Notes: generated by a model not told the origin, from the letters alone. DNA of 64,000 nt from Streptococcus tangpeifui (GCF_011038795.1 NZ_JAAKDU010000001.1:124001-188000), one strand, 5' to 3'; counted from the first letter of the stretch, positions 20,189-29,805 are shown. A program made the numbers and translations.

Positions 20189-20671
20189 ATGGCAGAAAAA
20201 ACTTACCCTATGACTCAAACAGAAAAGGAACAACTTGAGCAGGAATTAGAAGAACTCAAATTAGTTCGTCGTCCAGAAGTTATCGAGCGGATTAAAATTG
20301 CCCGTTCTTATGGTGACCTATCTGAAAATTCCGAGTACGATGCAGCTAAAGATGAACAAGCCTTCGTCGAAGGTCAAATTCAAATTATTGAAACTAAGAT
20401 TCGTTACGCCGAAATCATTGACAGCGATGCCGTGGCTTCTGATGAAGTTGCTATCGGTAAAACAGTTGTTGTTCAAGAAGTTGGTACTAAGGATCAGGAT
20501 ACCTATTCTATCGTTGGAGCTGCTGGTGCTGATGTTTTCGCTGGTAAAATCTCCAACGAAAGCCCTATTGCCCAAGCTCTGATTGGCAAAAAAGTTGGTG
20601 ATAGGACTACAATTGAATCGCCAGCAGGTAGTTATGATGTTGAAATTGTCAGTGTTGAAAAAACTCAATAA
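20189..20671 (+). CDS. greA: Transcription elongation factor GreA
   Basis: Rescues backtracked RNA polymerase by stimulating transcript cleavage. 160 residues, the exact family length. N-terminal coiled coil with [30 protein letters not shown] holds the acidic tip (Asp and Glu of GDLSENSE); the C-terminal FKBP-like domain ends with VDV-type strands. The ATG at 20189 is chosen by homology; upstream is AGAAAAGAG. mltG-greA neighbours are common in streptococci. Confidence 0.96.
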   Translation: MAEKTYPMTQTEKEQLEQELEELKLVRRPEVIERIKIARSYGDLSENSEYDAAKDEQAFVEGQIQIIETKIRYAEIIDSDAVASDEVAIGKTVVVQEVGTKDQDTYSIVGAAGADVFAGKISNESPIAQALIGKKVGDRTTIESPAGSYDVEIVSVEKTQ

Positions 20672-20740
20672 CTCATTGAAGAGTTTGGAACTTTGGCTCA
20701 TTATCAATCAACTGTAGTGGGTGACTTATAGCTAGACATG

Positions 20741-20770
20741 AGAGGAGACGCAGTCCGTCTTCTCTTTTTC
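20741..20770 (+). terminator. greA terminator
   Basis: Stem AGAGGAGACG / CGTCTTCTCT with one wobble, loop CAGTC, then TTTTTC. A similar shorter GAGGAGTCGCAGTCTCTCTC stretch recurs near 21197. Confidence 0.75.
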
Positions 20771-20871
20771 AAACGAATGAGGCTGAGAAACCGGCAACCG
20801 GCAATGGCGATAAAGGGAATTTTAGACGGTTTTTGGAAGTCATACTTGATCAGATTTCTCCTGCAGTGCTT

Positions 20872-21108
20872 TCATTTAGGAGGATAATAATCTAGTGTAG
20901 CTACAATTTCGATAGGTGTATCGTGTTGAATGGCTTTATCCAAGGTGATATGTTGGTCTTTAATTCCGATGATTGGTGGAAGAAACAGCCTAGGTATGAT
21001 TATGGTATTAGTCTTCAACATCAAGCGCAGAATACTTAGATAATAACATCCTGAGCATCTTGAAAAGCTACCCAGAAATGGGAATGAAAGGATCCTGAGA
21101 AATTTTTA
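20872..21108 (-). pseudogene. Possible protein-coding remnant
   Basis: A minus-strand frame is open over this stretch and its last part reads like a real protein C-terminus (for example IGIKDQHITLDKAIQHD and then EIVATLDYYPPK before the stop at 20872). A 49-codon version could start at ATG 21021 but has no ribosome site. A neighbouring frame also reads well just upstream (HFWVAFQDAQDVII), which suggests a frameshift inside a decayed gene. Family not recognised. The rest of the 20771-21230 spacer shows no gene. Confidence 0.3.
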
Positions 21109-21230
21109 CTTGAGCTTAATCATTAAATGAGGGAAATCCAGACTTCGTTTATTAATTTCTGGCACGTCATCTTATAGACGACCAGATTTTTTGAGTGAGG
21201 AGTCGCAGTCTCTCTCTTTTTGGCTAATAA

Positions 21231-21270
21231 AAAAGATCTGCCCCATTATAACTGGGACAGATCTTTGTAT
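21231..21270 (-). terminator. yidC terminator
   Basis: Stem AAAGATCTG / CAGATCTTT extended by CCCCA/TGGGA; on the minus strand a T-run follows. Confidence 0.8.
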
Positions 21271-21276
21271 TTTAAG

Positions 21277-22203
21277 CTATTTTTTCTTACGGTTTTGTTT
21301 ACCAGCATTGCGATTTTGCTTTTTAGTTGTAATAGCTTTATTCGTTTGATTTTGTGGCGTCACATCTTTTCGAGCTGCTTTAGCTGCTTTAGGCGCCTTA
21401 GGCGGGTTCTTCTTGAATTCTTCTTCAACTTGTTTAGCAAGTTTTGGTTTGATCAGGAAGTTGGTAATCAGCTGTTGAATAATGGAGAAAATACCCCCAA
21501 CGAACCAATAGAGGACAACAGCTGAGGGTTGTGCCAGTCCGAAGAAGACCATCATAATAGGGGTCATATACATGGTCATACCGGCCTGTTTGCGCTGCTC
21601 CTCTGGCATCTGCTTGACAGCCAGCCAAGACTGAACCAGATAGAGGCCAGCGATGATAATCATCAGAGGAATATCACGATGGCCCAAATTGAACCAAAGG
21701 AAATCAGACTTAAGAACTCCTGGGGTATAGCGAGCTGCGAAGTACATAGCCGAGAAGAAAGGAATCTGAATCAAAAGTGGCAGGCAGCCCATGCCTCCTA
21801 GCATACTGACGCCGTTTTCTCTTTGAGCCTGCATGAGCTCAGTTTGAGCAGCCATTTTTTCTTCCTGAGTTGTCGCTTCTTTCATTTTCTTATTGATAGG
21901 CTCAAAGATGGGAGCCAGATAGTCACGTTTAGCAGCTTGATAGGCAGCACTACGTGATTGATGGAGCCCAAGTGGAAGAATTAGTAAGCGCACTAGGACA
22001 GTAACAAGGATGATTCCCAGTCCAAAACCTAGTCCGAGATTATTAGCAAAAAAGGTGATAAGGTGTCCCATAGGTTCGCCCAAGAGATGCCAAACTGTTC
22101 CAGTTGGTTTGCCGTTTTTACCAAGGCGGACACAGCCAGACAAGACAAAGAGCATAGATAGGGCAATACCTGAGAGAAGTATACGTTTTGAAGTTTTATT
22201 CAC
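21277..22203 (-). CDS. yidC: Membrane protein insertase YidC (YidC2 type lipoprotein)
   Basis: Inserts and folds membrane proteins alone or with the Sec translocon. 308 residues with a lipoprotein signal peptide ending LSGC (Cys about 24), then five membrane helices and the conserved arginine in the hydrophilic groove region (LVRLLILPLGLHQSRSA). The C-terminal tail of about 60 residues is rich in Lys, Asn and Gln, the feature that sets YidC2 apart from YidC1 in streptococci and is linked to ribosome docking. The neighbouring acylphosphatase and RNA methyltransferase genes also fit the yidC2 locus. Confidence 0.93.
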   Translation of the reverse strand: MNKTSKRILLSGIALSMLFVLSGCVRLGKNGKPTGTVWHLLGEPMGHLITFFANNLGLGFGLGIILVTVLVRLLILPLGLHQSRSAAYQAAKRDYLAPIFEPINKKMKEATTQEEKMAAQTELMQAQRENGVSMLGGMGCLPLLIQIPFFSAMYFAARYTPGVLKSDFLWFNLGHRDIPLMIIIAGLYLVQSWLAVKQMPEEQRKQAGMTMYMTPIMMVFFGLAQPSAVVLYWFVGGIFSIIQQLITNFLIKPKLAKQVEEEFKKNPPKAPKAAKAARKDVTPQNQTNKAITTKKQNRNAGKQNRKKK

Positions 22204-22502
22204 AATAAGTTCCTTTAAATTTAGTAATACTGTTCTATTTTACTTTTTTTTAGACAAATACTCAATAGTTCCCTAGTAGGATTTTAGCGGATTTTTAAAA
22301 TCCTACCTCGGATATCATAATGACGCCATTGACCTAGAGATTTTTTATAAAAAATTGTGGCTGGACAAGAATTTTAGTGTTTTGTGAGACTAGTTAATTA
22401 ACATGGACTAAAGCCCAGTAAAAACGATGTAAATCCTAGAAAATCAGGATTTTCTGTCGCACTCCTATTCATACGGCTTTTTAAACACCCTAAGTATCTT
22501 TT
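22204..22502. other. Spacer between acylphosphatase and yidC, with a hairpin
   Basis: About 300 bases without a gene. A hairpin with 11-base arms GTAGGATTTTA / TAAAATCCTAC spans 22276-22306; it has no T-run, so it is not a simple terminator. The yidC promoter on the minus strand should lie here but no clear hexamers were found. Confidence 0.4.
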
Positions 22503-22781
22503 TTAATTTGCCATGCGGAAATCTGTAAAGTCTTCGAAGTTAGCCATGGTAACATCCACATAGGTGACCTTGGCCCAAGGAGATGGCCCTTTGCGTATTT
22601 CTTGAATAAACTTAGCCATCTTAGCTGGATCAGCTGATTGGGCTAAGATCTCCACAGTGCCATCATCCTTGTTCCGAACCTGCCCATAGATATCGCCGAT
22701 TTCTTTGGCAAGATTGAAGGTTGAATAGCGAAAGCCAACCCCTTGCACACGACCAGAAACAATCATTTTTACCTTTTTCAT
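22503..22781 (-). CDS. acyP: Acylphosphatase
   Basis: Small cytosolic enzyme hydrolysing carboxyl-phosphate bonds. 92 residues, the usual length. The signature VSGRVQGVGFRYSTFNLAKEIG contains the phosphate-binding loop and catalytic Arg; the second signature GQVRNKDDGTVEIL includes the catalytic Asn. AGGAGG lies upstream of the ATG. It is divergent from the RNA methyltransferase gene, 56 bases apart. Confidence 0.95.
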   Translation of the reverse strand: MKKVKMIVSGRVQGVGFRYSTFNLAKEIGDIYGQVRNKDDGTVEILAQSADPAKMAKFIQEIRKGPSPWAKVTYVDVTMANFEDFTDFRMAN

Positions 22782-22822
22782 AAAAATTCCTCCTTTGGAC
22801 TGAGCATTGATTTTTCTAGATA

Positions 22823-22831
22823 TGCTATAAT
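22823..22831 (+). promoter_or_regulatory. Extended -10 for a leaderless RNA methyltransferase mRNA
   Basis: TGCTATAAT ends 6 bases before the ATG at 22838, so transcription should begin at the start codon itself. No ribosome site is present. Confidence 0.65.
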
Positions 22832-22837
22832 AATTAT

Positions 22838-23578
22838 ATGATTATTATAACCTCAAAAGCCAATAATCTCATCAAAAAGACAAAAAAATTGTTGCAAAAA
22901 AAACACCGAAAGCATTCTTATCTGATTGAGGGCTGGCATCTCTTCGAGGAAGCTCGTACGAATGGTGCAGTTTTTGAACATATTTTTGTCCTTGAGGAGA
23001 TGGCTGACAGAGTGAGTCACCAAGAGAAAGTTGTTATGGTGACGCCAGAGGTGCTTAAGGAATTATCTGAGAGTCCTACCCCCCAAGGAATTGTTGCGGA
23101 AGTTCAGTTAGAACAACCAGCTTTGCCTGAGACTTGGCAAGGACCTTACCTAATTTTGGAAGATATCCAAGATCCGGGAAATCTTGGAACTATGATTCGG
23201 ACAGCTGATGCTGCTGGCTATCAGGCAGTCTTTATCTCAGATAAGTCGGCTGATATCTATAATGCTAAGACGCTTCGCTCTATGCAGGGCAGTCATTTCC
23301 ATCTGCCTATCTACCGCGGTCCGGTCATGGACTTTGTGACAACTTTAAAAAATGCTGGAGTCCGTTTACTGGCAACAACTTTATCAGAGCAATCCATTGA
23401 CTACCGTGAGTTAGTTAAGCCAGCTAGATTTGCTTTGGTTATGGGAAATGAAGGCCAAGGGATTTCTCAGGAAATGGCTCAGGCAGCCGATCAGTTGATT
23501 CACATTAGCATGCCAGGCCGGGCTGAGAGCCTAAATGTGGCAGTCGCAGCCGGTATCATGATGTTCCAATTTATTTAG
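22838..23578 (+). CDS. TrmH family (SpoU) RNA 2'-O-methyltransferase
   Basis: SAM-dependent RNA ribose methyltransferase of 246 residues. The N-terminal substrate-binding domain starts ITSKANNLIKKTKKLLQKKHR...YLIEGWHLFEEA. The C-terminal knotted SPOUT domain shows LILEDIQDPGNLGTMIRTADAAG, FALVMGNEGQG and ISMPGRAESLNVAVAAGIMMF, the three SpoU motifs. Its target in rRNA or tRNA is not known. The start has no Shine-Dalgarno and lies at the predicted transcription start. Confidence 0.93.
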   Translation: MIIITSKANNLIKKTKKLLQKKHRKHSYLIEGWHLFEEARTNGAVFEHIFVLEEMADRVSHQEKVVMVTPEVLKELSESPTPQGIVAEVQLEQPALPETWQGPYLILEDIQDPGNLGTMIRTADAAGYQAVFISDKSADIYNAKTLRSMQGSHFHLPIYRGPVMDFVTTLKNAGVRLLATTLSEQSIDYRELVKPARFALVMGNEGQGISQEMAQAADQLIHISMPGRAESLNVAVAAGIMMFQFI

Positions 23579-23614
23579 GAAATCCCAGCTAGTTACTAGC
23601 AAAAGGAGAACAGT

Positions 23615-24118
23615 ATGAAAGCCTATCAAAAAGATAAAGAATTTATGAAGATTGTTGGGCCCTTGATTGAAAATCCTAGATTTCAACGCTTAGACGAGAT
23701 TACCCATCATCATTATTCAACACGGATGAAGCATTCCATCAATGTGGCCTATACAAGCTATAAGGTTGCCAAGAAATTCGGTTGGGATGCTAAGTCAACA
23801 GCTCGTGGTGGTCTCTTACACGATTTCTTTTATTATGACTGGCGAGATACCAAATTTAATAAGAGTCATGCTTGGGTCCATCCTCGGATTGCAGTAAAGA
23901 ATGCCAGAAAGCTAATTAACCTCAACAAAAAGGAAAAGGATATTATCCTCAAGCATATGTGGGGAGCAACTATTGCCCCCCCTCGCTACAAGGAATCTTA
24001 TATCGTTACCTTTGTTGATAAATACTGGGCGATCAAAGAAGGTTCTTATCCTATGCGCCAACGCTTTAAAAATCGTAAGATTTTTAAACGTAAACAATTG
24101 GGTTCTCACAATCATTAA
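23615..24118 (+). CDS. HD domain protein
   Basis: Predicted metal-dependent phosphohydrolase of 167 residues. HD-type ligands appear as HSINVAY near residue 38, LLHDFFYYD near 70, and HPRIAVKNA near 90. Its substrate is unknown; similar proteins (YedJ/YfbR-like HD) hydrolyse nucleotides or are uncharacterised. AAAGGAGA precedes the ATG and the gene follows the methyltransferase gene after 36 bases, so the two are probably cotranscribed. Confidence 0.88.
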   Translation: MKAYQKDKEFMKIVGPLIENPRFQRLDEITHHHYSTRMKHSINVAYTSYKVAKKFGWDAKSTARGGLLHDFFYYDWRDTKFNKSHAWVHPRIAVKNARKLINLNKKEKDIILKHMWGATIAPPRYKESYIVTFVDKYWAIKEGSYPMRQRFKNRKIFKRKQLGSHNH

Positions 24119-24166
24119 ATTTTGTTAAAATAAAAGAAATTGAAAAAGAATTTGGAGGATATTTAT

Positions 24167-24871
24167 ATGAATATGAATAATATGGGGTCAAATCCCGTTA
24201 TTACACAGGCCGACACTGGCTTGAGTCGTTTCTTTGCCAAGATTTATAGCTTAGTTGGAGTTGGTATTGGTTTATCAGCGGTCATTGCAGCTCTCATGCT
24301 CTTTGTCTTTCCAGAAAATATGATTGCTATTATGACCAGTGGCCGGCTGATCTATCTGGGAGCTATCGGTCTTGAGCTGGTTTTGGTCTTCGTGGCTTCG
24401 AGTGCTGCTCGTCGCAACACACCTTGGGCTTTGCCTATTTTCCTTATCTATTCAGCTTTGAATGGTTTTACCATGAGTTTTATTATTGCGGCTTATACAG
24501 GGGCAGAAGTTCTCGGTGCCTTTGTTAGTTCATCTGCTGTCTTCTTCATTATGGCGGCCATTGGTGCAACTACAAAGAAAGATTTATCAGGCATGGCCAA
24601 GGCTTTAATTGCTGGTTTGATTGGGATTATTATCGCAGGATTTATCAATATTTTCTTGGGGTCAGGCATGATGTCCTTCTTAGTCAGTGTGGCCTCCGTT
24701 GTGATTTTCTCTGGCTTGATTGCTTATGAAAATCAGCTGATTAAACGTGTTTACGGTCAAACACGTGGTCAGGTTCACGATGGCTGGGCAATTTCTATGG
24801 CTCTCAGCCTCTACTTAGACTTCATCAACCTTTTCTTGAGTATTTTGAATCTCTTTGGTCGTCGCAATTAG
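24167..24871 (+). CDS. Bax inhibitor-1 family (YccA/YetJ-type) membrane protein
   Basis: Integral membrane protein of 234 residues with seven hydrophobic helices, of the BI-1/TMBIM family; the Bacillus homologue YetJ is a pH-sensitive calcium leak channel. Motifs are [23 protein letters not shown] and the C-terminal [17 protein letters not shown], whose aspartate is part of the di-aspartyl sensor. The ATG at 24167 is preferred over an upstream ATG at 24140 because GGAGG lies at 24154-24158. It ends in a strong terminator. Confidence 0.92.
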   Translation: MNMNNMGSNPVITQADTGLSRFFAKIYSLVGVGIGLSAVIAALMLFVFPENMIAIMTSGRLIYLGAIGLELVLVFVASSAARRNTPWALPIFLIYSALNGFTMSFIIAAYTGAEVLGAFVSSSAVFFIMAAIGATTKKDLSGMAKALIAGLIGIIIAGFINIFLGSGMMSFLVSVASVVIFSGLIAYENQLIKRVYGQTRGQVHDGWAISMALSLYLDFINLFLSILNLFGRRN

Positions 24872-24888
24872 TCGGCTATAAAGGTGAT

Positions 24889-24927
24889 AAAAGCAGTTGG
24901 TTTAAGAAAGCTAACTGCTTTTTTATT
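24889..24927 (+). terminator. Terminator of the BI-1 gene
   Basis: Stem AAAGCAGTT / AACTGCTTT around a 14-base loop, then TTTTTATTTT. Confidence 0.85.
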
Positions 24928-24992
24928 TTAACATGACATGAAAGAAATAGTCCTTAGCAATATTTTAGGTAGAAGCGAGAGAATTTTTGGAT

Positions 24993-25020
24993 AATAAAAA
25001 GGTCCTGTGGACCTTTTTAT
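24993..25020. terminator. Bidirectional terminator
   Basis: Stem AAAAAGGTCC-TGT-GGACCTTTTT between the BI-1 terminator and the convergent lipoprotein gene; likely ends the minus-strand lipoprotein transcript. Confidence 0.85.
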
Positions 25021-25064
25021 CCCGAGCCTTAGAATTAGGAGGCGAGGCTGGTTCTGTGAACCTT

Positions 25065-25709
25065 TTATTGAACTAGGCTGCTGTAATCATCAGAGGATTT
25101 ATAGAAGACCTGATTTTTAAATTGGTCCGTTCCACTTGAATCTAAAATGTCACTGTAGGCTGTAACGAGGCGGTCCTTGCTAGTATCGGATGGATCAACT
25201 TGGCCATTTTGAAAGTGACGGTCAGGAATGGCTTGACCAGCTCCATACATGAGAACACCAAAGCTAGTACCGTCATCATAGGTAACCGTCATTAAAGCTT
25301 CTCCTTTACCATCTCGACTAACAGAGATGCTGCCAGTTGTCCCTAGAACACTGATGCGTCCTTGAGGAGAGATGATGACCACTCGCCCGCTGCTATCTGC
25401 CCAGGTACCAGAAATGCTAGTATAGTCGCCTTTAGTTAGGGCCTCGAGATTAAAGGAGGAGCTGGCAGATGGTGTTTCTGCCTCCTTATTGTCTGAGTTG
25501 TTCCCTGCTTGGTTGCTTGAAGAAGATGGCTTAGCCTCTTGTTTGGTCGAAGCTTTGTGAGATGAGGCTTTAGCAGCTGATTCCTTTGATTTTGATGTCT
25601 GATGTGTTTTTGTCTGACTGGGTTTCTTATTTGACTTGTTGCAGGCAGTCATACCAATGCTTAGACAAACTACTAGGGCAAGCGATAGTAGTCGAAATGA
25701 TTTTCTCAT
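25065..25709 (-). CDS. Surface lipoprotein with DUF6287-like C-terminal domain
   Basis: Secreted lipoprotein of 214 residues. The signal peptide MRKSFRLLSLALVVCLSIG ends in a lipobox GMTAC (Cys about 23). A Ser/Lys/Thr/Glu-rich linker (about 24-95) follows. The C-terminal domain starts LEALTKGDYTSISGTWADSSG and resembles the DUF6287 beta-rich domain found in streptococcal lipoproteins. The ATG at 25709 has AAAGGAGG upstream; a further upstream in-frame start would disrupt the signal peptide. Function unknown. A cre-like sequence lies in the promoter region. Confidence 0.82.
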   Translation of the reverse strand: MRKSFRLLSLALVVCLSIGMTACNKSNKKPSQTKTHQTSKSKESAAKASSHKASTKQEAKPSSSSNQAGNNSDNKEAETPSASSSFNLEALTKGDYTSISGTWADSSGRVVIISPQGRISVLGTTGSISVSRDGKGEALMTVTYDDGTSFGVLMYGAGQAIPDRHFQNGQVDPSDTSKDRLVTAYSDILDSSGTDQFKNQVFYKSSDDYSSLVQ

Positions 25710-25763
25710 AGCCTTTCCTCCTTTGCTGTACTTGCCTTTAATCATACTATTTTTTGAAAGAAA

Positions 25764-25778
25764 TGTAAAACGTTTTCA
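25764..25778 (-). promoter_or_regulatory. Possible cre-like (CcpA) site
   Basis: The sequence TGTAAAACGTTTTCA is near-palindromic and close to the CcpA cre consensus with one position shifted. It lies about 55 bases upstream of the lipoprotein start, near a TATGAT -10-like box. Confidence 0.3.
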
Positions 25779-25815
25779 AATGTCTTTCAGCTTGTTAGAT
25801 GGAACAATGAGGCTA

Positions 25816-25840
25816 TAAAAAAACGGCCTTGAGGCCGTTT
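25816..25840 (-). terminator. Terminator of the DUF3042 gene
   Basis: Perfect stem AAACGGCCT-TG-AGGCCGTTT; on the minus strand it runs into a T-stretch. Confidence 0.85.
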
Positions 25841-25844
25841 CTCA

Positions 25845-26021
25845 CTAACGAGCAATGCGCCTGCGAGCCGCTTTTTTACGATTTTCTTCGATGAAAGCCG
25901 CTTTCTTTTCCTCAGGTTCAATAATTGTCTTTTTGACAGCAAAGACAGCACCTGCGACAGTTGCAGCAGTTCCAACAACGCCAGTAGCAAGGCCACGAGC
26001 GAAAGCATGTTTTTTAGCCAT
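25845..26021 (-). CDS. DUF3042 family small protein
   Basis: 58-residue protein. It starts MAKKHAFARGLATGVVG, has one hydrophobic glycine/alanine-rich N-terminal helix (about 8-28) and a charged C-terminal half ending EENRKKAARRRIAR. This pattern matches the DUF3042 family of Lactobacillales; function is unknown. GAAGGAGAAAC precedes the ATG. It is divergent from miaA with about 70 bases between, an arrangement seen in other streptococci. Confidence 0.85.
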   Translation of the reverse strand: MAKKHAFARGLATGVVGTAATVAGAVFAVKKTIIEPEEKKAAFIEENRKKAARRRIAR

Positions 26022-26043
26022 GATCGTTTCTCCTTCTTTCTTA

Positions 26044-26052
26044 TGTTATAAT
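26044..26052 (+). promoter_or_regulatory. Extended -10 promoter for miaA
   Basis: TGTTATAAT 38 bases ahead of the miaA start codon. Confidence 0.5.
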
Positions 26053-26090
26053 TATACTAGCTAAATTTTAGATTATTTTCAAGGAAAAAG

Positions 26091-26978
26091 ATGAAAACAA
26101 AAGTAATAGTGGTGGCTGGTCCGACGGCGGTTGGTAAGACCGCCTTGGGTATTAGTTTGGCCCAAAAATTTAATGGTGAAATTATCAGCGGAGACAGCCA
26201 ACAAGTCTATCGTAAACTGGATATCGGAACAGCCAAGGCAAGTTCGGCAGAGCAGGCTGCAGTTCCTCACCATCTGATTGATGTGCGAGATGTTGATCAG
26301 ACCTATTCTGTCTACGACTTTGTTCAGGAAGCTAAAGCAACCATTTCTGAAATTACTGATCGGGGGAAGGTACCCATTATTGTTGGGGGAACAGGGCTTT
26401 ATTTACAGAGTCTGTTAGAAGGCTATCATCTTGGAGGACGAGTTGATCAGGAGGCTGTTTTAGCCTACCGAAAAGAGTTAGCAGCACTGTCAGATGCTGA
26501 CTTGATGGCTCGAGCTCAAAGACTGTCACAAAAGCCTGACCAGCCTAATCGCAGACGATTAATTCGTGCCTTGGAGTTAGAAAAGTTTGGTAAAGATTTG
26601 GTTAATCAGGAGACTGAGTACGCTCCCCTTCTAATCGGTCTTAATGATGAGAGGGTTAGGCTGTATGATAGGATTAATAAACGGGTTGATAATATGTTGG
26701 ACCAAGGGCTGCTCGAAGAAGCTTACTGGCTCTATGAGCATTATCCAGAGTCACAGGCGACTAAGGCTATTGGTTACAAGGAGCTTTTTCCTTATTTTAG
26801 GGGGGAACAAGACTTGCAGACGGTCATCGATAAGCTCAAACAGAACACCCGTCGCTTTGCCAAACGTCAGCTGACTTGGTTTCGAAATCGCATGGCTGTC
26901 AACTTTTATGAGATTTCTGATCCTGATTTTAAACAGGCAGTTGAGCATGCAGTGGGAGAATTTTTAGAGAAAGACTGA
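26091..26978 (+). CDS. miaA: tRNA dimethylallyltransferase
   Basis: Adds a dimethylallyl group to A37 of tRNAs that read codons beginning with U. 295 residues. P-loop [11 protein letters not shown] near the N-terminus, the DSQQVYR motif, HHLIDV and [13 protein letters not shown] are all present. The start ATG has AAGGAAAAAG upstream. In many streptococci miaA is followed by hflX; here it is followed by a perfect palindrome and tex instead. Confidence 0.96.
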   Translation: MKTKVIVVAGPTAVGKTALGISLAQKFNGEIISGDSQQVYRKLDIGTAKASSAEQAAVPHHLIDVRDVDQTYSVYDFVQEAKATISEITDRGKVPIIVGGTGLYLQSLLEGYHLGGRVDQEAVLAYRKELAALSDADLMARAQRLSQKPDQPNRRRLIRALELEKFGKDLVNQETEYAPLLIGLNDERVRLYDRINKRVDNMLDQGLLEEAYWLYEHYPESQATKAIGYKELFPYFRGEQDLQTVIDKLKQNTRRFAKRQLTWFRNRMAVNFYEISDPDFKQAVEHAVGEFLEKD

Positions 26979-26988
26979 GCCAATTAGG

Positions 26989-27020
26989 GTTTAGCCTTTT
27001 TCTTAAGAAAAAGGCTAAAC
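26989..27020. repeat. 32-base perfect palindrome after miaA
   Basis: Each half is 16 bases (GTTTAGCCTTTTTCTT and its reverse complement) with no loop. It lies 10 bases after the miaA stop. A run of T lies within the stem rather than after it, so it is an unusual terminator, or a DNA cruciform/protein-binding site. Confidence 0.8.
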
Positions 27021-27082
27021 AAAATCACTGACTAGTACTAACAGCAGCCAATCCTGCTCTGTCGGCTTATTTTAAAGCTTTA

Positions 27083-27091
27083 TGGTATAAT
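27083..27091 (+). promoter_or_regulatory. Extended -10 for a nearly leaderless tex mRNA
   Basis: TGGTATAAT ends 9 bases before the tex ATG; no ribosome site is present. Confidence 0.6.
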
Positions 27092-27100
27092 AATAACGTT

Positions 27101-29233
27101 ATGGAAAATTCTAATATTACTCTTATTGCTCAAAATTTGGGCATTAAGGCATCGCAAATTCAAGCAGTCCTAGATTTGACTGTCCAAGGGAATACCATTC
27201 CTTTTATTGCTCGCTATCGGAAAGAAAAGACAGGCAATCTGGATGAAGTCGCCATCAAGGCGATTATTGATCAGGATAAATCTCTGACAGCTCTAGCTGA
27301 GCGAAAAGAGACGGTTCTGGCCAAGATTGAAGAGCAGGGCAAGCTGACCCCTGAATTGAAAAAGGCTATTGCAGCTGCAGATAAATTAGCTGAGGTGGAA
27401 GAACTCTATCTCCCCTATAAGGAAAAACGTCGGACTAAGGCGACCATCGCCCGCGAAGCAGGTCTGGCTGATTTGACACGGTTGATTTTGCAGAATGTCC
27501 CTGACTTAGACGTTCGGGCTGAGAATTTTATTTCAGATAATTTCCCTACCGCTAACAAAGCTTTAGCAGGAGCGGTGGATATTTTAATAGAATCTCTGTC
27601 GGAGGATAATCGTCTGCGTTCTTGGACCTATAATGAAATTTGGAACTACAGCCTGCTGGTTTCCAGTCTCAAAGATACCAGTTTGGATGGCAAGCAGGTT
27701 TTCCAAATTTACTATGATTTTTCAGAAAAAGTCAAAGACCTGCAGGGATATCGGATTCTAGCTCTTAATCGTGGAGAAAAGTTGGGTGTGCTTAAGGTTA
27801 GCTTCGAACACCACTTGGATAAGATTATCCGTTTTTATCAAGTCCGTTTTAAAGTTAGAAATACCTACATTGATGAGGCTATTGCCAAGGCAGCCAGAAC
27901 CAAGATTATCCCAGCTATGGAAAGACGGATCCGCAGTGAATTGACTGAAACAGCAGAAGATGGGGCTATTTCACTCTTCTCTGACAATCTGCGTCACCTG
28001 CTTTTGGTGTCCCCACTTAAAGGGAAGGTCGTTCTTGGTTTCGATCCAGCCTTTAGGACAGGAGCTAAGCTAGCGGTAGTGGATCAGACTGGTAAGCTCT
28101 TAACCACTCATGTTATCTATCCTGTAGCTCCAGCCAGTCAGGCTAAAATTGCTAAGAGCAAGGAGGAATTGGCTGATTTGTTACAAGCTTATCAAGTGGA
28201 GATTATTGCTATTGGTAATGGGACAGCTAGTCGGGAAAGCGAAGCCTTTGTAGCAGAAGTGCTCAAGGATTTTCCGGAGGTTTCTTATGTTATTGTCAAT
28301 GAAAGTGGGGCTTCGGTCTATTCAGCTTCTGAACTAGCACGGCAAGAGTTTCCGGATTTGACGGTTGAAAAGCGCTCTGCCATATCTATTGCACGACGAC
28401 TGCAGGATCCTTTGGCTGAACTGGTTAAGATTGATCCTAAATCTATCGGTGTTGGTCAGTATCAGCACGATGTCAGTCAGAAAAAGCTGACAGAAAATTT
28501 GGATTTTGTTGTGGAGACGGTTGTTAACCAAGTTGGGGTCAATGTCAATACGGCCAGTTCTGCCCTCCTTTCCCATGTTGCGGGTCTCAACAGGACTATT
28601 TCGGATAATATCGTTAAATTCCGTGAAGAAATGGGACGCTTAACTTCAAGGGAAGAAATCAAAAAGGTCCCACGTCTAGGAGATAAGGCCTTTGAACAGG
28701 CGGCAGGTTTCTTACGAATTCCTAATGGTGACAATATTTTAGACAATACAGGCGTGCATCCCGAGTCCTATTTGGCTGTAGAAGAACTTTTCAATCGTCT
28801 GGAAATTAGAGAGCTAGACCAGACAGCTAAGGATAAATTGACTGCGCTTGATTTAGCTCAGATGGCTTCTGAACTAGGTATTGGTCAGGAAACTCTCAGG
28901 GATATTATTGCTGACCTACTGAAACCTGGCCGAGATCTACGGGATGATTTTGAGACTCCAACCCTCAGGCAAGATCTCCTAGAACTCAAAGATTTACAGA
29001 TAGGCCAAAAACTGGAAGGCACTATCCGTAATGTAGTTGATTTTGGAGCCTTTGTTGATGTTGGTGTCCATGAGGATGGTCTGATTCATATCTCTGAAAT
29101 GTCCAAGAACTTTGTCAAGCATCCCAGTCAGCTGGTCTCCGTTGGTGACATTGTGACTGTTTGGGTTTCTAAGGTTGACTTAGAGCGCGAGAAGCTCAAT
29201 TTATCTCTGGTGGCTCCACGTGAATCTAACTGA
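27101..29233 (+). CDS. tex: Tex family transcription accessory protein
   Basis: 710-residue nucleic-acid-binding protein. Domain order: N-terminal HTH region with [15 protein letters not shown], a YqgF/RNase H-like domain ([34 protein letters not shown]), two helix-hairpin-helix segments ([37 protein letters not shown]), and a C-terminal S1 RNA-binding domain from about 640 ([21 protein letters not shown]). Known roles include transcription fidelity, toxin expression and stress survival. It overlaps the SprT-like gene by 14 bases. Confidence 0.96.
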   Translation: MENSNITLIAQNLGIKASQIQAVLDLTVQGNTIPFIARYRKEKTGNLDEVAIKAIIDQDKSLTALAERKETVLAKIEEQGKLTPELKKAIAAADKLAEVEELYLPYKEKRRTKATIAREAGLADLTRLILQNVPDLDVRAENFISDNFPTANKALAGAVDILIESLSEDNRLRSWTYNEIWNYSLLVSSLKDTSLDGKQVFQIYYDFSEKVKDLQGYRILALNRGEKLGVLKVSFEHHLDKIIRFYQVRFKVRNTYIDEAIAKAARTKIIPAMERRIRSELTETAEDGAISLFSDNLRHLLLVSPLKGKVVLGFDPAFRTGAKLAVVDQTGKLLTTHVIYPVAPASQAKIAKSKEELADLLQAYQVEIIAIGNGTASRESEAFVAEVLKDFPEVSYVIVNESGASVYSASELARQEFPDLTVEKRSAISIARRLQDPLAELVKIDPKSIGVGQYQHDVSQKKLTENLDFVVETVVNQVGVNVNTASSALLSHVAGLNRTISDNIVKFREEMGRLTSREEIKKVPRLGDKAFEQAAGFLRIPNGDNILDNTGVHPESYLAVEELFNRLEIRELDQTAKDKLTALDLAQMASELGIGQETLRDIIADLLKPGRDLRDDFETPTLRQDLLELKDLQIGQKLEGTIRNVVDFGAFVDVGVHEDGLIHISEMSKNFVKHPSQLVSVGDIVTVWVSKVDLEREKLNLSLVAPRESN

Positions 29234-29657
29234 CTACGTTAAGCAGGTCTCGCTTGAGGATTTCGGTCAGCCTTTTAAGCACCGAGCGTTTTGGAATAGA
29301 CGACTTCGGACGACAGGCGGACGTTTCTTTCCCAAGGATGGGCACTTGGACTTTAATCCTAAAATTTATGAGGCTGTGGAGCTGACTATCTTTAGGAAAA
29401 TTGTCCGTCACGAGCTTTGTCATTATCACCTGTACTATGCTGGCAAGGGCTATAAGCATGGCGATAGGGAGTTTAGACAGCTGCTCAAAGAAGTGGATGG
29501 CTTGCGATATGTTCCTAAGCTTCAGGAGCAAAATTTTCGTTATCTCTACCAGTGCCAAGCTTGTGGTCAGACCTACCCTCGACAGAGACGCGTGAACCTT
29601 AATAAGTTTCGTTGCGGTCGATGCCAAGGCAGGTTGATCTTGCTTGAGCAGACCTAG
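29220..29657 (+). CDS. SprT-like zinc metalloprotein
   Basis: SprT-family protein of 145 residues. It starts with GTG inside the end of tex (14-base overlap). The zinc protease-like motif is HELCHYH near residue 63, and a C-terminal zinc ribbon shows CQAC and CGRC pairs. SprT-family proteins are related to the DNA-protein crosslink protease SPRTN; the bacterial role is not settled. Coupling with tex is conserved in streptococci. Confidence 0.9.
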   Translation: MNLTDYVKQVSLEDFGQPFKHRAFWNRRLRTTGGRFFPKDGHLDFNPKIYEAVELTIFRKIVRHELCHYHLYYAGKGYKHGDREFRQLLKEVDGLRYVPKLQEQNFRYLYQCQACGQTYPRQRRVNLNKFRCGRCQGRLILLEQT

Positions 29658-29683
29658 TTCTCATTTTCTGCCTTTTTTCTGAT

Positions 29684-29711
29684 AAATCAGCCTTAGGGCT
29701 GATTTTATTTT
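29684..29711 (+). terminator. tex-sprT terminator
   Basis: Stem AAATCAGCC-TTAG-GGCTGATTT followed by TATTTTT. Confidence 0.85.
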
Positions 29712-29805
29712 TGGCAAGTAGCAGTATAATAAATTTGTAAGCTGAGGGGGAGTCTGAAATAGAACAGGAATTTCAGTCAACCCAGTCTTAGGAAGTGAGG
29801 AAACC

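Noticed and set aside
21220..21525. 101-codon plus-strand frame over the yidC 3' end
   Set aside because: Antisense to yidC and crosses its terminator.
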